From contig CAWADP010000009.1 in the NCBI GenBank assembly GCA_963780805.1, positions 1 through 64,000 of the forward strand: DNA of 64,000 bases. The letters run 5' to 3'. Position 1 is the first letter of the stretch. Every line of letters starts with the position of its first letter. A program made the position numbers and the translations under genes. The notes under the pieces were generated by a model that was not told where the DNA came from, did no database searches, and was given only the letters and a program-made list of their open reading frames with translations. Source of the stretch: JASHVB01 sp963780805. Its GTDB lineage: Bacteria > Pseudomonadota > Alphaproteobacteria > Acetobacterales > Acetobacteraceae. Below, in pieces: positions 26,621 to 37,084 of the stretch.

Positions 26621-28755
26621 ATGGCGTTTCATCCTCCGGCAATCGCCCTGCTGCACGGCGTCTGCGCGTTGCTGTATGGGGTGCTTGCCACCCTTATCCT
26701 CGTGCGCCAGCAGCGCAGCAGCCGGACCGGACTGTGGCTCGCCAGCGCCTGCCTCGTCACCGCCCTTTGGGCGGCGTCCGTTGTCGTATGGCCCGCTGTC
26801 TATGAGGGAATTCCGGAGTGGCTGGGGCTGGCGCGTTCCGTCGCCTGGTACGGCTTCATCCTGCATCTTTACCGTCGTACCGTCACCGCGCGCCGGCAGC
26901 TCGTGCAGACCTTCGTCACCATGGGGCTGCTCGCCCTGCTGCTGGTGGGCGGGCTGCCGATCCTGGACGTGCTGGCCTATCGGCCCGACACCGCTCTTTG
27001 GTCCGCGGGCGCGGCCATCCGGCTGGGCTTCGCGGTGGGCAACATCCTGCTGCTCGAAAACCTGTACTTCAACACGCCGGTAGAGACACGCTGGCACATC
27101 AACCTGCTCTGCGTCGCCCTTGGCGGTTTGTTCCTGTACGACCTGCTGCTCTACGCCGACGCCCTGCTGTTCCACCGCGTCAGCGCCGCCCTGTTCGCAG
27201 CCCGCGCCCCCGCCACCGCCCTCGCGGCGCCGCTGATCGCCATCGCCGCGGTCCGCAACCGGCGCTGGGCGGTCGACATCCACGTTTCGCGCGAGGTGGT
27301 GTTCCACAGCGCCACGCTCGTGCTGTCCGGCATCTTCCTGCTCGGCCTCGCCGTCACCGGCGAGATCGCCCGGCGCACCGGCGCCGAGTGGGGCATGGTC
27401 GTCGAAGTCTCGCTGATGTTCGGCGGCGTCCTGGCGGTCGCGGTCGCGGTCACCTCTGCCTCCGCCCGTTCCCGCGTCCGGGCGATGCTGGTCGACCATT
27501 TCTTCAGCCACCGCTACGATTACCGCAAGGAATGGATGCGCTGCATCGAGACGCTGACCGCGCCGGTCGCTCATACCGGGCTGCCAACCCGGGCGATCCA
27601 CGCGGTGGCGGAGGTGGTGGACAGCCCGGCCGGTGCCCTGTTCGTACGTGCGCCCGATGAGGTGGCGTTCCAGTGGGCCGGCTCCTGGAACATGCCTGCC
27701 GTCACCCTGCCGATTCCGCCAGGCCACCGCCTGGTCCCGGAGTTCCGCGACGGCGACTGGATCGTGGAACTGGACCGCGTCCCGACCACCGCCGACTGGT
27801 TCGCCGTCCTGCCGCGTGTCTGGCTCGCGGTGCCGCTGAACCATCTTGGCACGCTGATCGGCTTCGTCGTCCTTGCCCGCTCCCGCGCGCAATTCAAGCT
27901 GGACCGCGAGGCATACGACCTGCTACGTGTGGTCGGACGCGAAGTTGCAAGCCGGGTTGCCGAACAACGTGCCGCCCAGGTCTTGTCGCAGACCCGGCAG
28001 CTGCGGGAATATAGCCAGCGGTTTGCCTTCGTCCTGCACGACATCAAGAACGTCTCTGGCCAGCTTTCGATGCTGCTCACCAATGCCGAAATCCACGCCG
28101 ACAACCCGGAGTTCCAGCGCGACATGCTGGCGACGGTGCGCGCCTCCGTCGGCAAGATCAGCCGCCTGCTCTCCCGCCTGCAGGCCGAGCGGCAGGAGCG
28201 CAGCCACGCGCTGACTTTGGTCGGTGAGCGGCTGCGCCGGGTCACGGAGGAGTGCCACCTCACCCGCGACGCCAATATCGTGCTGGAGCTTGACGATGAC
28301 GGCGCCGGCGCGGCAATCCATCCTGAATCGTTCGATGCGGTGGTAACCCATCTGCTGAACAACGCCATCGAGGCAAGCGGCGACAAGCCGGTGGCCATCC
28401 ACATGCGCCGCGAGGCGCTGTCGCTGGTGATCGACATCGTCGATCAGGGCCCCGGCATGACGCCGGAATTCATCCGCGACCACCTGTTCCAGCCGTTCGC
28501 CAGCACCAAAAGCGGTGGCCACGGCATCGGTGCCTTCCAGGCTCGCGAACTGCTGCGCGAGGCGGGCGGCGACCTGCTGGTGCTGAACGTGCCGCATGGG
28601 AGCACCCAGGGGAGCACCCAACGGCGCACCCCGGAGGGCATCCAGCGGCGCACCCCGGAGGTACCCAGCGGGCCAACCTGGGCGGCACCACGATGCGGCT
28701 GCTGCTGCCCGGGGTGGTCGCCGCGCTGCCCGAATCCGTGCCGCTGCCGGCCTGA
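26621..28755 (+). CDS. prsK: XrtA/PEP-CTERM system sensor histidine kinase PrsK, frameshifted at the 3' end
   Basis: Membrane histidine kinase. About nine hydrophobic segments lie in residues 1-290, followed by a GAF-like region. The phospho-acceptor His is in FVLHDIKNVSGQLSMLL, then come the N box LLNNAIEASGDKP, G1 VDQGPGMTPEFI and G2 GGHGIGAFQARELL. The expected end, NLGGTTMRLLLPGVVAALP to TGA 28753-28755, is in another register because a 15-16-base minisatellite (28596-28673) is inserted between DLLVLNV and the final strand and its length is not a multiple of three, or contains an indel. Pairs with PrsR, 13 bases downstream. Confidence 0.9.
28596..28673 (+). repeat. minisatellite in the prsK ATPase-domain end
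   Basis: Units of 14-27 bases built on GGGAGCACCCA, GGCGCACCCCGGAGG and GGCATCCAGC. They encode GSTQ GSTQ RRTPEG IQRRTPEV. The array lies between the last two strands of the kinase ATPase domain. Confidence 0.75.
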
Positions 28756-28768
28756 ACGAGTCGCCCGG

Positions 28769-30324
28769 ATGGCCAAACCCAAGTTGCTGATCGTCGAGGA
28801 TGATGAGGGGCTTTGCTCGCAATACCGCTGGGCATTCCCCGCCTGCGACGTATTGCTCGCGCATGCCCGGCCGCAAGCGGTGGCACTGGCGAAAAAGGAG
28901 CATCCGCCCGTTGCCATCATGGACCTCGGCCTGCCGCCGGATCCCGACGGCGTCAGCGAAGGCTTCGCCACGCTGGAGGAAGTGCAGCGTATCGCGCCCG
29001 AGACCAAGGTGATCATCGTCACCGGCAACGGCGAGCGGAAGAACGCGCTGAAGGCGATCGCCTCCGGTGCGTACGACTTCTGCGAAAAGCCGGTGGAGAT
29101 CGAGGTGCTGCGCACGATCATCGAGCGTGGCCTCAACCTGCACCGGCTGGAGGAGGAGAACCGCCGGCTCGCGGCGATGCCCGCGCGCTCGCCGATCGAC
29201 CGCATCATCACCGGTCATGCGTCGATGCTGAAGGTCTGCCGCGACGTCGAGAAGCTGGCCACCACCAACGTTCCCGTGCTGCTGCTGGGCGAAAGCGGCA
29301 CCGGCAAGGAGGCGCTGGCCGCGGCGCTGCACGAGCTCGGCCCGCGCGCGAAAGCAGCCCTTCGTCGCCATCAATTGCGGCGCCATCCCGGAGAACCTGC
29401 TGGAATCGCGAGCTGTTCGGCCACGAGCGCGGCGCCTTCACCGGCGCGGTCAAGCAGACCATCGGCAAGATCGAGAGCGCCAACAAGGGCACGCTGTTCC
29501 TCGACGAGATCGGCGACCTGCCGCATCCGCTGCAGGTGAAGCTGCTGCGCTTCCTGCAGGACCAGATCGTCGAGCGGATCGGCGGGCGGCAGAAGATCCA
29601 GGTGGATGTGCGGATCGTCTCCGCCACCAACGCCAACCTTGAAGACCGGGTGAAGGAAGGCGTGTTCCGCGGCGATCTGTTCTATCGCATGAATGCGGTG
29701 ACCGTGCGCATTCCGCCGCTGCGCGAGCGTGGCGGCGACGCGGTGTTGCTGGCCAACTACTTCCTGAATCGCTTCAACCAGGAATTCGGCCGCAACATCC
29801 GCGGCTTCACCGAAAGCGCCACGGTCGCGATGACCGCTCACGACTGGCCCGGCAATGTGCGCGAACTGGAGAACCGGTTGAAGCGGGCGGTGGTGATGGC
29901 GGAACGGCGGCTGATCGACGCCGCCGACCTCGAGCTTGCGGCGTCCGCCGAAAAGCCGCCGGATCTCGACCTGCGCGCAGCGCGCCTGCGAGCGGAGCGC
30001 GAAGTGATCCAAAGTGCGCTGGCCCGCAGCAGCAACACTCTCTCGGTCGCCGCGCGGCTTCTCGGCATCAGCCGTCCCACGCTGTATAGCCTGATGCAGG
30101 CGCACGGGCTGGAAATCGAACTGGGCAAGGGCGGCGAAGCAGCGGAAGAAGCAGCGGCCGAGGCGACACCTGACGGGGCGCCACATAGGACGTCCCAAGG
30201 GGTATCACATGGGGCACCCCACGAGGCGTCCCACCGGGCGTCCCACCGGGCATCCCACGGGGCATCCCACGGGGCATCAGCGTCATCCGACGACAACGAC
30301 ATCATGGCTAACGATCGGGGTTGA
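28769..30324 (+). CDS. prsR: PEP-CTERM-box response regulator PrsR, frameshifted twice
   Basis: NtrC-type sigma-54 activator. Receiver domain: MAKPKLLIVEDDEG with the acidic pair, phospho-Asp in VAIMDLGLPPD near 53, VIIVTGNG, FCEKPVE. AAA+ domain: Walker A LLLGESGTGKE, then QPFVAINCGAIPENLLE, SELFGHERGAFTGAVKQ (GAFTGA loop), GTLFLDEIGDLP and the Arg-finger region. The HTH is NTLSVAARLLGISRPTLYSL. Single-base changes near 29353 and 29406 break the frame within the AAA+ domain. After the HTH, nine GASH-like units and a short tail are added. Expected to drive PEP-CTERM genes with RpoN. Confidence 0.92.
30175..30282 (+). repeat. nine 12-base units encoding GASH at the PrsR C-terminus
   Basis: Units such as GGGGCATCCCAC, CGGGCGTCCCAC and GGGGCACCCCAC encode GAPH RTSQ GVSH GAPH EASH RASH RASH GASH GASA. 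His occurs every fourth residue. The array follows the helix-turn-helix and precedes the last 14 residues. Divergence decreases toward the 3' end. Confidence 0.9.
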
Positions 30325-30329
30325 ACGTC

Positions 30330-33095
30330 ATGCGGTACCGCTCTCTTGGTTGGCTCCTGGTCGGCGCGTGGGTCAGCGTCTGGCCTCTGGTGGCGCACGC
30401 CGCCGACTACCTCACCAGCGCGCGCGCGGCGCTCGCCAAAGGCGACCTGCGATCCGCACAGATCGACCTGCGCAACGCGGTTCGCGCCGATCCGCAGAAC
30501 GGCGAGGCGCACTATTGGCTGGGACAGGTGTCGTTCCAGCTCGGCGATCCGGTGGCCGCCCAACGTGAGGCCGAGGCCGCCACGGCACGCGGTTTCGATC
30601 CGCATCTGACGACGCGCCTGCTGGGGCAGTCGCTGCTCTCACAAAACAAATTCGACGACCTGCTGACCAAGATGCAGCCGGGCGGCAAGGATGCCAATCT
30701 GGACGCCACAATTCTGGTGTTCCGCGGCTACGCGGAAATCGGCTTGCAGAAGCCGGACCTGGCACAGAAGGCGTTCAATGACGCGGAGAAGGAGGCACCG
30801 AACGCCGTGGAGCCGCTGCTGGCCGAAGCGCGGCTGTTGGCGGGACGCGGCGACGTGGACGGGGCCATGGTGCGGATTGACCACGCCATCGCGGTGCAGC
30901 CGAAGTCGACCGAGGCGCTGCTGTCCAAGGCGCAGTTGCTGCGCGTGAAGGGCGACATGACCGGTGCCCTGGCCGTGCTTGACGACCTGATCAAGGACCA
31001 GCCGAGTATCGTGCAGGCACGGCTGGATCGCGCGAGCCTTGAGATCGCACTAAGCAAGCCCGACGCCGCGGAGCAGGATATCGCGGTGGTGACGAAGGCG
31101 ACGCCGGGGAATGTGCAGGCGATCTACCTGAAAGCGGTGCTGGCCACGCAGGGGAAGAACTACAAGGACGCCGACAACGATCTTGACCGCATTGCCGGCT
31201 TCCTGCCGCACATCCCCCGCGCCTATCTGCTGCTGGCGGTGGTCAAGGAGCAATTGGGCCAGCTTGAGCAAGCCGAGGATGCGGCACAGCGCTACCTGGC
31301 GCGCGCCCCGAACGACCTGGCAGCTTACAAGGTGCTGTCCCGCATCGAATTCGCCAAGCGCCAGCCCGCCAAGGTGGTCGATACGCTGTTGAAGATCTCC
31401 GAATCCGGCAAGGCGGACGCCGAAACCTATGACATGCTGGGTCGCGCCTATGCCATGACCGGCCAGGCCGACGAAGCGGTGAAGGCGTTCCAGAAGGCGC
31501 AGGCCCTGGCCCCCAACGACGTCGGCGTGCAGACCCGGCTCGCCACCGTGCGCATGGGGATGGGCGAACCGAACGTGGCGATGGGCGACCTGGAGCACAC
31601 GCTGGAGCTTGCTCCCAAGCAGCCGGGCGTCGGCGAGGCGCTGTTCTTTGCCGCGCTGGCGACCGGCGACATGACGAAGACCACCGATGCGCTGGAGAAG
31701 ATCAAGGCAGCCGAGGGCGACACGCCCGTGGTCGAGAACCTGACCGGCCTGCTGTACCTCGCCAGGCTGGATGTCCCTGACGCGCGCAAGACGTTCACCG
31801 ATCTTACCGTCGCGCATCCCGACTTCATCCCGGCGCAGATCAACCTGGCGCGCGTTCTGGCGATGCAGGGCGACGGGCTCGGGGCGGAGAAGGTGCTCAC
31901 CGGGATACTCGACAAGCAGCCCGCCTCTCAACCGTCACTGAGCATGCTGGCGTCGGATTACGCCCAGAGCAATCGCCTGCCGGGGGCGGTGACTCTGCTG
32001 GAGCGTGCGCACAAGGCGCAACCGGACGATGCGCAGATCAGCGCCAGCCTGGGCGATCTTTATATCCGCTCCGGCAACGCGCAGAAGGCGCTGGACCTTG
32101 CGGTACAGACCAAGGGTGCACTGGCGCTGTCCGATCCGATCCTGGGGCTGACGGCGGCGTCGCAGCTTGCTTTGGGACAGCGGGACCGCGCGCGCGACAC
32201 CTACAGCCAGTTGCTGAAGCAGGACCCGACCAACCTCGGAGTCCGGCGCCGGCTGGTCGGGCTGCTGGTCGATGCGGGCAACTACGATACGGCCCGCAAC
32301 GTGGTCAAGGCCGGCATCGCCGCCAACCCGCGCAACTACCAGCTTCTGCTGGACTACGCGCTGATCGACCTGCGCGCGACCGGCGTAGACGCGGCGCTGT
32401 CGACCGTGAACAACCTGATATCGCAGGACCGCGAGTTCACTGCCGCGCTGGCGCTGAAGGGCGACATCTATCTGGCGGCCAACCGTCCCGACGACGCGGT
32501 CAAGGCCTTCCAGGACGCGATGACGGAATCGCCTTCGACGATGTTCCTGTCGCGCCTGATCGGCGCGCAGATGCGTGCCGGACGCCGCGGCGCGGCTCAG
32601 GCGACGCTGGCTGATTGGCTGGGCAAGCATCCGAAAGACCTTGTGGCCATGGAGCAGGCGGCGGAACTGGATATCGCTTCCGGCAACTACGACGCGGCGG
32701 CCACGCATTTGCAGGGAATCCTGGCGGAAAAGCCGCACGATCCGATCGCGCTGAATAACCTCGCCTGGGTCTATCAGCAGCAGCACGATCCGCGCGCTAT
32801 GGATCTGGCGCGCCAGGCCTACCTGCTGGCGCCCGGCCCGCAGACGGCGGACACTCTGGGCTGGATTCTCACCACGGCAGGCAAGTCCGATACCGGCATA
32901 TTGCTGTTGCGGCAGGCGAGCGCGCAGGCCGCCAATGACCCGCGCGTGCAGTACCATTTTGCCGTGGCGTTGAAGGACACCGGGGACAAGGCCGATGCCA
33001 TCAAGCTGCTGACAGCGGTGGTCGCGGTGAAGGCTGACTTCACCGAAAAGACGCAGGCGCAGCAGTTGCTGGATGAGCTGAACAAGGGCACCTGA
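30330..33095 (+). CDS. prsT: XrtA/PEP-CTERM system TPR-repeat protein PrsT
   Basis: About 921 residues, the usual PrsT length, intact. It has an N-terminal signal peptide (YRSLGWLLVGAWVSVWPLVAHA, cleavage before ADYL), then roughly 20 TPR units to the end, e.g. DLRSAQIDLRNAVRADPQNG, ADEAVKAFQKAQALAPNDVG, PDDAVKAFQDAMTESP and PIALNNLAWVYQQQHD. Family members are usually annotated as lipoproteins, but no lipobox Cys is visible here, so it is probably periplasmic. It starts 5 bases after the prsR stop (ATG 30330). Scaffold role in EPS assembly is inferred from the family. Confidence 0.93.
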   Translation: MRYRSLGWLLVGAWVSVWPLVAHAADYLTSARAALAKGDLRSAQIDLRNAVRADPQNGEAHYWLGQVSFQLGDPVAAQREAEAATARGFDPHLTTRLLGQSLLSQNKFDDLLTKMQPGGKDANLDATILVFRGYAEIGLQKPDLAQKAFNDAEKEAPNAVEPLLAEARLLAGRGDVDGAMVRIDHAIAVQPKSTEALLSKAQLLRVKGDMTGALAVLDDLIKDQPSIVQARLDRASLEIALSKPDAAEQDIAVVTKATPGNVQAIYLKAVLATQGKNYKDADNDLDRIAGFLPHIPRAYLLLAVVKEQLGQLEQAEDAAQRYLARAPNDLAAYKVLSRIEFAKRQPAKVVDTLLKISESGKADAETYDMLGRAYAMTGQADEAVKAFQKAQALAPNDVGVQTRLATVRMGMGEPNVAMGDLEHTLELAPKQPGVGEALFFAALATGDMTKTTDALEKIKAAEGDTPVVENLTGLLYLARLDVPDARKTFTDLTVAHPDFIPAQINLARVLAMQGDGLGAEKVLTGILDKQPASQPSLSMLASDYAQSNRLPGAVTLLERAHKAQPDDAQISASLGDLYIRSGNAQKALDLAVQTKGALALSDPILGLTAASQLALGQRDRARDTYSQLLKQDPTNLGVRRRLVGLLVDAGNYDTARNVVKAGIAANPRNYQLLLDYALIDLRATGVDAALSTVNNLISQDREFTAALALKGDIYLAANRPDDAVKAFQDAMTESPSTMFLSRLIGAQMRAGRRGAAQATLADWLGKHPKDLVAMEQAAELDIASGNYDAAATHLQGILAEKPHDPIALNNLAWVYQQQHDPRAMDLARQAYLLAPGPQTADTLGWILTTAGKSDTGILLLRQASAQAANDPRVQYHFAVALKDTGDKADAIKLLTAVVAVKADFTEKTQAQQLLDELNKGT

Positions 33096-33118
33096 TGACG
33101 GACGTGCCGCCTCTCGCG

Positions 33119-33175
33119 TCATCCCCGCGCAAGCAGGGACCCATCTTGCCCGGGTCCCCGCTTGCGCGGGAATGA
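33119..33175. repeat. REP-like palindrome after prsT
   Basis: TCATCCCCGCGCAAGCAGGG at 33119 is mirrored by CCCCGCTTGCGCGGGAATGA ending at 33175, with a short spacer. This resembles the REP palindromes common in proteobacteria. It ends 22 bases before the probable start of the next gene and could act as a transcript stabiliser or weak terminator. Confidence 0.8.
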
Positions 33176-33197
33176 TGCGCCGGACGTGGATGACGTC

Positions 33198-34448
33198 ATG
33201 GACGTGGGTTCGCCCGAAGCGGCCGACATCGGCACCAACTGCGGCGCGCGGGCCGACGCAGCTACGGTGCCGATCCGCCTGCTGACCTTCTCGACGTTGT
33301 ATCCAAATGCGGCGCGCCCGAACCACGGCGTCTTCGTCGAAAATCGGCTACGCCATCTTGTCGCGAGCGGCGCCGTGCGCAGCACCGTGGTCGCGCCGGT
33401 GCCATGGTTTCCCAGCACGGCGGCACGCTTCGGTGACTGGGCCCGGCATGCTCGCGCTCCAAGCGCAGAGCACCGGCACGGGGTCCGCGTGCTGCATCCG
33501 CGCTATCCGGTGCTGCCGCGACTCGGCATGTCGCTGGCGCCTTGGTTGTTGTATCGCGCGCTTTTGCCGGGGCTGCACCAGCTGCTGGGTCGCGAAAGGT
33601 TTGACGCGATCGACGCCCATTATCTTTACCCTGACGGCGTCGCGGCGGTGTGGCTGGGGCGCCGGTTGGGGCTACCGGTGGTGGTCACCGCGCGCGGCAC
33701 CGATGTGACGCTGATCCCACGCTACGCCGTGCCACGGCGACTGATCCGCGGGGCGATCCGCGGCGCGGCGGCACTCATCGCCGTCAGCGACGCACTGAAG
33801 CAGGCCTTGGTCGCGCTGGGAGCGCCCGCAGACACGGTGACCGTGTTGCGCAACGGCGTGGACACCACGCTGTTCCGGCCGCCGGCGAACCGCGCCGCGG
33901 CACGGCAGGCGCTGGGGCTGCACGCGCCGACGCTGATCTCGGTGGGGCTGCTGATCGAGCGCAAGGCGCATCACCTGACGATCGAGGCGATGCGGCAGCT
34001 TCCGGGTTTCGAATTGCTGATCGTGGGCGAGGGGCCGGAGCAAGCCCGGCTGGCCGGACTGATCGAGCGGTTCGGGCTGAGCGATCGGGTGCGGTTGTTG
34101 GGCCCCCGCCCGCATGGCGAGCTGCCGTCGCTCTATGGCGCGGCGGATGCACTGGTGCTGGCGTCGTCGCGCGAGGGGTGGGCGAACGTGCTGCTGGAAT
34201 CGATGGCCTGCGGCACGCCGGTGGTGGCCAGCAACATCGCAGGCAATCTGGAGGTGGTGCGCGAGGCGGCGGCGGGGACGATCGTCGAGACCAACACGCC
34301 GGAGGGGATCGGCACGGCGGTCCGGCGGCTGTTCGCAAGATTGCCAGCGCGCGATGCCACGCGGGCGTATGCTGAGAAGTTCGGCTGGGAGGAGACGACG
34401 GCCGGGCAGGTCGCGGTGTTCCGGAAGGTTGCGGTTGCTGTCAGGTGA
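33198..34448 (+). CDS. glycosyltransferase family 4 protein
   Basis: GT-B retaining glycosyltransferase, 416 residues from the ATG at 33198. An earlier ATG at 33174 overlaps the REP element. N-terminal domain: IRLLTFSTLYPNAARPNHGV, and YLYPDGVAAVWLGRRLGLPV with TARGTDVT. C-terminal domain: VLRNGVDTTLFRP, ISVGLLIERKAHH, RVRLLGPRPHGELPSLYGAA and SSREGWANVLLESMACGTPV with the donor-binding E-x7-E. Probably an EPS glycosyltransferase, downstream of prsT. Confidence 0.9.
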   Translation: MDVGSPEAADIGTNCGARADAATVPIRLLTFSTLYPNAARPNHGVFVENRLRHLVASGAVRSTVVAPVPWFPSTAARFGDWARHARAPSAEHRHGVRVLHPRYPVLPRLGMSLAPWLLYRALLPGLHQLLGRERFDAIDAHYLYPDGVAAVWLGRRLGLPVVVTARGTDVTLIPRYAVPRRLIRGAIRGAAALIAVSDALKQALVALGAPADTVTVLRNGVDTTLFRPPANRAAARQALGLHAPTLISVGLLIERKAHHLTIEAMRQLPGFELLIVGEGPEQARLAGLIERFGLSDRVRLLGPRPHGELPSLYGAADALVLASSREGWANVLLESMACGTPVVASNIAGNLEVVREAAAGTIVETNTPEGIGTAVRRLFARLPARDATRAYAEKFGWEETTAGQVAVFRKVAVAVR

Positions 34449-34483
34449 ATGCCGCCGGTCGCATCGACCACCGAACGCCACGC

Positions 34484-35353
34484 CTAATCGTTGCGCAGGA
34501 CGAAGTTGGACGACAGAACGGCGAGGTCGCATGCATCGCGGTCCCGGAATTGCTCCGCCAGCTTGAGCGTCGCAAGTTCCCGCAGGCATTGCTCGTCGGG
34601 TGGACCATCGGCCAGCAGGGTGGTCCATCCGGCGCGGTCGAACATCGCCAGGTAATCGCTATGGCGCAGCCGGTTCTGATACGCCGAGTTGCTTGCCAGG
34701 CGCCAAAGCAGACCATCCTCGTAGCGCAGGAAGTTAAGCCGGCTGATGCTCTTGTCCTGGTGCTGCCAATGATCGCTGTTGTCCACATTGTGGCACATCA
34801 TGCCGCCGGGGCGCAGTATCCTTCGGAACTGCCGCATGCAGTCCTCCAGCGCATCGGGGGGGATATGCTCGAGGACGGTCCGCGATACGATAATGTCGAG
34901 TGAGCGGTCGGGCTGCCGCGATGCGACCCATGGGACGTGGTAGCTGTAGGACAAAGGCACACCGAGGCGTTCCCGCAGCTTGCTCTCCTCGATGGCGAAG
35001 TCCTGGGCGATCAACGGGAGGTGGCCCGCAACGAGTGTCCGGGCGCGCAGTATCGTGCGCTCGTCCATCAGCCGCCGGATGTCGGTCAGCACCAGATGGC
35101 GGCTGCCGGCGAGGTGAAACAGCAACGCCAGGATGGGCAGCCATCCGGTCCCCAGTTCCATGACGTTGCCCTGCAAATTCGCGCCGGCCACGCGCAGCAG
35201 GCGGATCTGATACAGGCCTACCCGGAGCGCCATGGCGCCGTTGTCCTGCGTGTCGCTGTATGGCGCGAGGCGTCGCTTCAGAAGGCGAATGTCGTCCTGA
35301 AATGGCAGGACGGACTTGAGCAAACGCTTGCCCATCTGGATCTGCCACGTCAT
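34484..35353 (-). CDS. class I SAM-dependent methyltransferase
   Basis: 289 residues. Motif I is VMELGTGWLPILALLFHLAG near 64-83, followed by an acidic end of strand 2 (LVLTDIRR). Motif IV/V is DIIVSRTVLEHIPPDALEDC then RILRPGGMMCHNVDNSDHW. The fold and LRPGG match methyltransferase_11/23 families. It stands between the glycosyltransferase and flippase genes on the opposite strand; the substrate is possibly a sugar of the exopolysaccharide. Its promoter region (35354-35554) is shared with wzx. Confidence 0.85.
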   Translation of the reverse strand: MTWQIQMGKRLLKSVLPFQDDIRLLKRRLAPYSDTQDNGAMALRVGLYQIRLLRVAGANLQGNVMELGTGWLPILALLFHLAGSRHLVLTDIRRLMDERTILRARTLVAGHLPLIAQDFAIEESKLRERLGVPLSYSYHVPWVASRQPDRSLDIIVSRTVLEHIPPDALEDCMRQFRRILRPGGMMCHNVDNSDHWQHQDKSISRLNFLRYEDGLLWRLASNSAYQNRLRHSDYLAMFDRAGWTTLLADGPPDEQCLRELATLKLAEQFRDRDACDLAVLSSNFVLRND

Positions 35354-35554
35354 ATGCCGCGGCGCCCCGCCTTGCCGCCAGCCCAGAGGCCGGCGTCGTA
35401 TTCGAGAAATACGACCACGGCGGCTACGGCACCAGCAGGCCGAGGCAGGCGGTTTCGGGAAGCCGTGCGCAACATTGGCCCTTCGTTATCACGATGCTTG
35501 ACCTTCGCAAAGCATTGGTGGTTTTGTCACCTCCTACCTCCGAGCGCTCCCTGA

Positions 35555-37084
35555 ATGTCGCAAACCGCAACCCCTGGAGTCGGCGGAAAGGTCGCCGCGG
35601 CGTCATTCACCATGATCGCGCTTCGGCTGGCCTTCCGGTCGATTGGCTTCGTCAGCACGCTGATCCTGGTACGATTGTTGCGGCCTGATGACTTTGGCTT
35701 GGTCGGTCTGGCCACCGCGTTGATTGGGGCCATGGACCTGATGACCGAAATGTCGATGCAGGCGGCATTGATCCGGCTGGCGGAGATGGACCGCCGCGTG
35801 ATGGATACCGCCTGGACCATGAACATTTGCCGCGGCGTTGCGATCGGCTGCCTGGTTGCGCTCAGTTCCAGCGTCGCCGCCGAATGGATGCGTGACCCAC
35901 GCGTGACGCCGATCCTGTGGGTGCTTGCCGTCGTCGCGGTGGTGCAGGGATTCGAGAACATCGGCATCGCACATTTCCGCCGCAACCTGATGTTCCAACG
36001 CATCTTCCAATACCAACTGTACGCCAAGTTCGCTTCCTTCGCGGTAACGGTCACCGGCGCCGTACTGTTCCGTTCCTACTGGGCCCTCGTCGCCGGCATC
36101 GCCACCTTCCGCGTTTTCATGGTCTGCTACAGCTACATCATCCAACCCTACCGCCCGCGCCTCTCATTCGCGGCATTCCGCGAGTTGTTCCATTTCTCCA
36201 AATGGTTCATGGCAACCAACCTGTTGATGATGATAGAATCCTATACCGCGACACTGTTGTTCAGTCGGATCGGTGGCGCCACCGCCGTGGGCCTGTATCA
36301 GCTCTCGTGGCAGGTCGGCAGCCTGCCCACGGGGGAAATCGCCGCGCCGATCCGTGAGCCGATCTATGCCGGCTACGCGCGGATGCTGGACAACCTGGCG
36401 GCGTTGCGCCGCCACTTCGTCGACGGCCTTGCGCTGATGACCATGGTGGTCGCACCGCTCTCGGTCGGCATAGCGCTGTGCGCGGATTTCGCCTGTTGGC
36501 TGCTGCTGGGTCCGAAATGGGCAGCGGCGACGCCGCTGATTCGCCTCTGTGCCTTTTACGCCTTGTTCGACTGCATCGGACACTTCACGCACAACGTGTT
36601 CGTCGTGCTCAACCGGCAACGCCGGCTGGTGCTGACCTACGCCCCCAGCGTCATGCTGCGCTTCGGCCTGGCCATTTGGGCAGGCGTGACCTGGGGCATC
36701 GCCGCGGCGGTGTGGGTGCTGACATTGACCGCCATTGCCAATGCGGTGATTTGGCTGCTGGCCCTGCTGCCGATCCTCAAGCTGCGCCTGACCGCGCTCA
36801 TCGACGTGCTGTGGAGAACAGCGGTGAGCTGTGCTTTGATGGCCGCCGTTCTCATGGCCTTCGCGCAGCTTGGGATCGACGGCGCATCGGTGCCGCGGAT
36901 TGTTGCACATGCAGCCGTGGCGATCGGCCTCGGCGCCGCCAGCTATGTTGGAACGCAATTCCTTCTGTGGCTCTTGAGCGGCGCCAGCGACGGACCCGAA
37001 ATGCATGCCTGGTCCTACCTGGCGACGCAGTTCCGCCGCGTGCTCACGCTGCGCGCCGAACGCCGCCGCCTGCAGGCTCCGTGA
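35555..37084 (+). CDS. lipopolysaccharide/exopolysaccharide flippase (Wzx-type, MOP superfamily)
   Basis: 509 residues with about 12-14 hydrophobic segments. It starts MSQTATPGVGGKVAAASFTM and contains LRLAFRSIGFVSTLILVRLL and ADFGLVGLAT-type Polysacc_synt features (RPDDFGLVGLATALIGAMDL). It moves undecaprenyl-linked repeat units across the inner membrane. Its stop overlaps the next gene's GTG start (GTGA), so the two are coupled. Confidence 0.9.
   Translation: MSQTATPGVGGKVAAASFTMIALRLAFRSIGFVSTLILVRLLRPDDFGLVGLATALIGAMDLMTEMSMQAALIRLAEMDRRVMDTAWTMNICRGVAIGCLVALSSSVAAEWMRDPRVTPILWVLAVVAVVQGFENIGIAHFRRNLMFQRIFQYQLYAKFASFAVTVTGAVLFRSYWALVAGIATFRVFMVCYSYIIQPYRPRLSFAAFRELFHFSKWFMATNLLMMIESYTATLLFSRIGGATAVGLYQLSWQVGSLPTGEIAAPIREPIYAGYARMLDNLAALRRHFVDGLALMTMVVAPLSVGIALCADFACWLLLGPKWAAATPLIRLCAFYALFDCIGHFTHNVFVVLNRQRRLVLTYAPSVMLRFGLAIWAGVTWGIAAAVWVLTLTAIANAVIWLLALLPILKLRLTALIDVLWRTAVSCALMAAVLMAFAQLGIDGASVPRIVAHAAVAIGLGAASYVGTQFLLWLLSGASDGPEMHAWSYLATQFRRVLTLRAERRRLQAP

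Noticed and set aside
30175..30282. CRISPR-like array
   Set aside because: 12-base contiguous units without spacers, in frame inside prsR.
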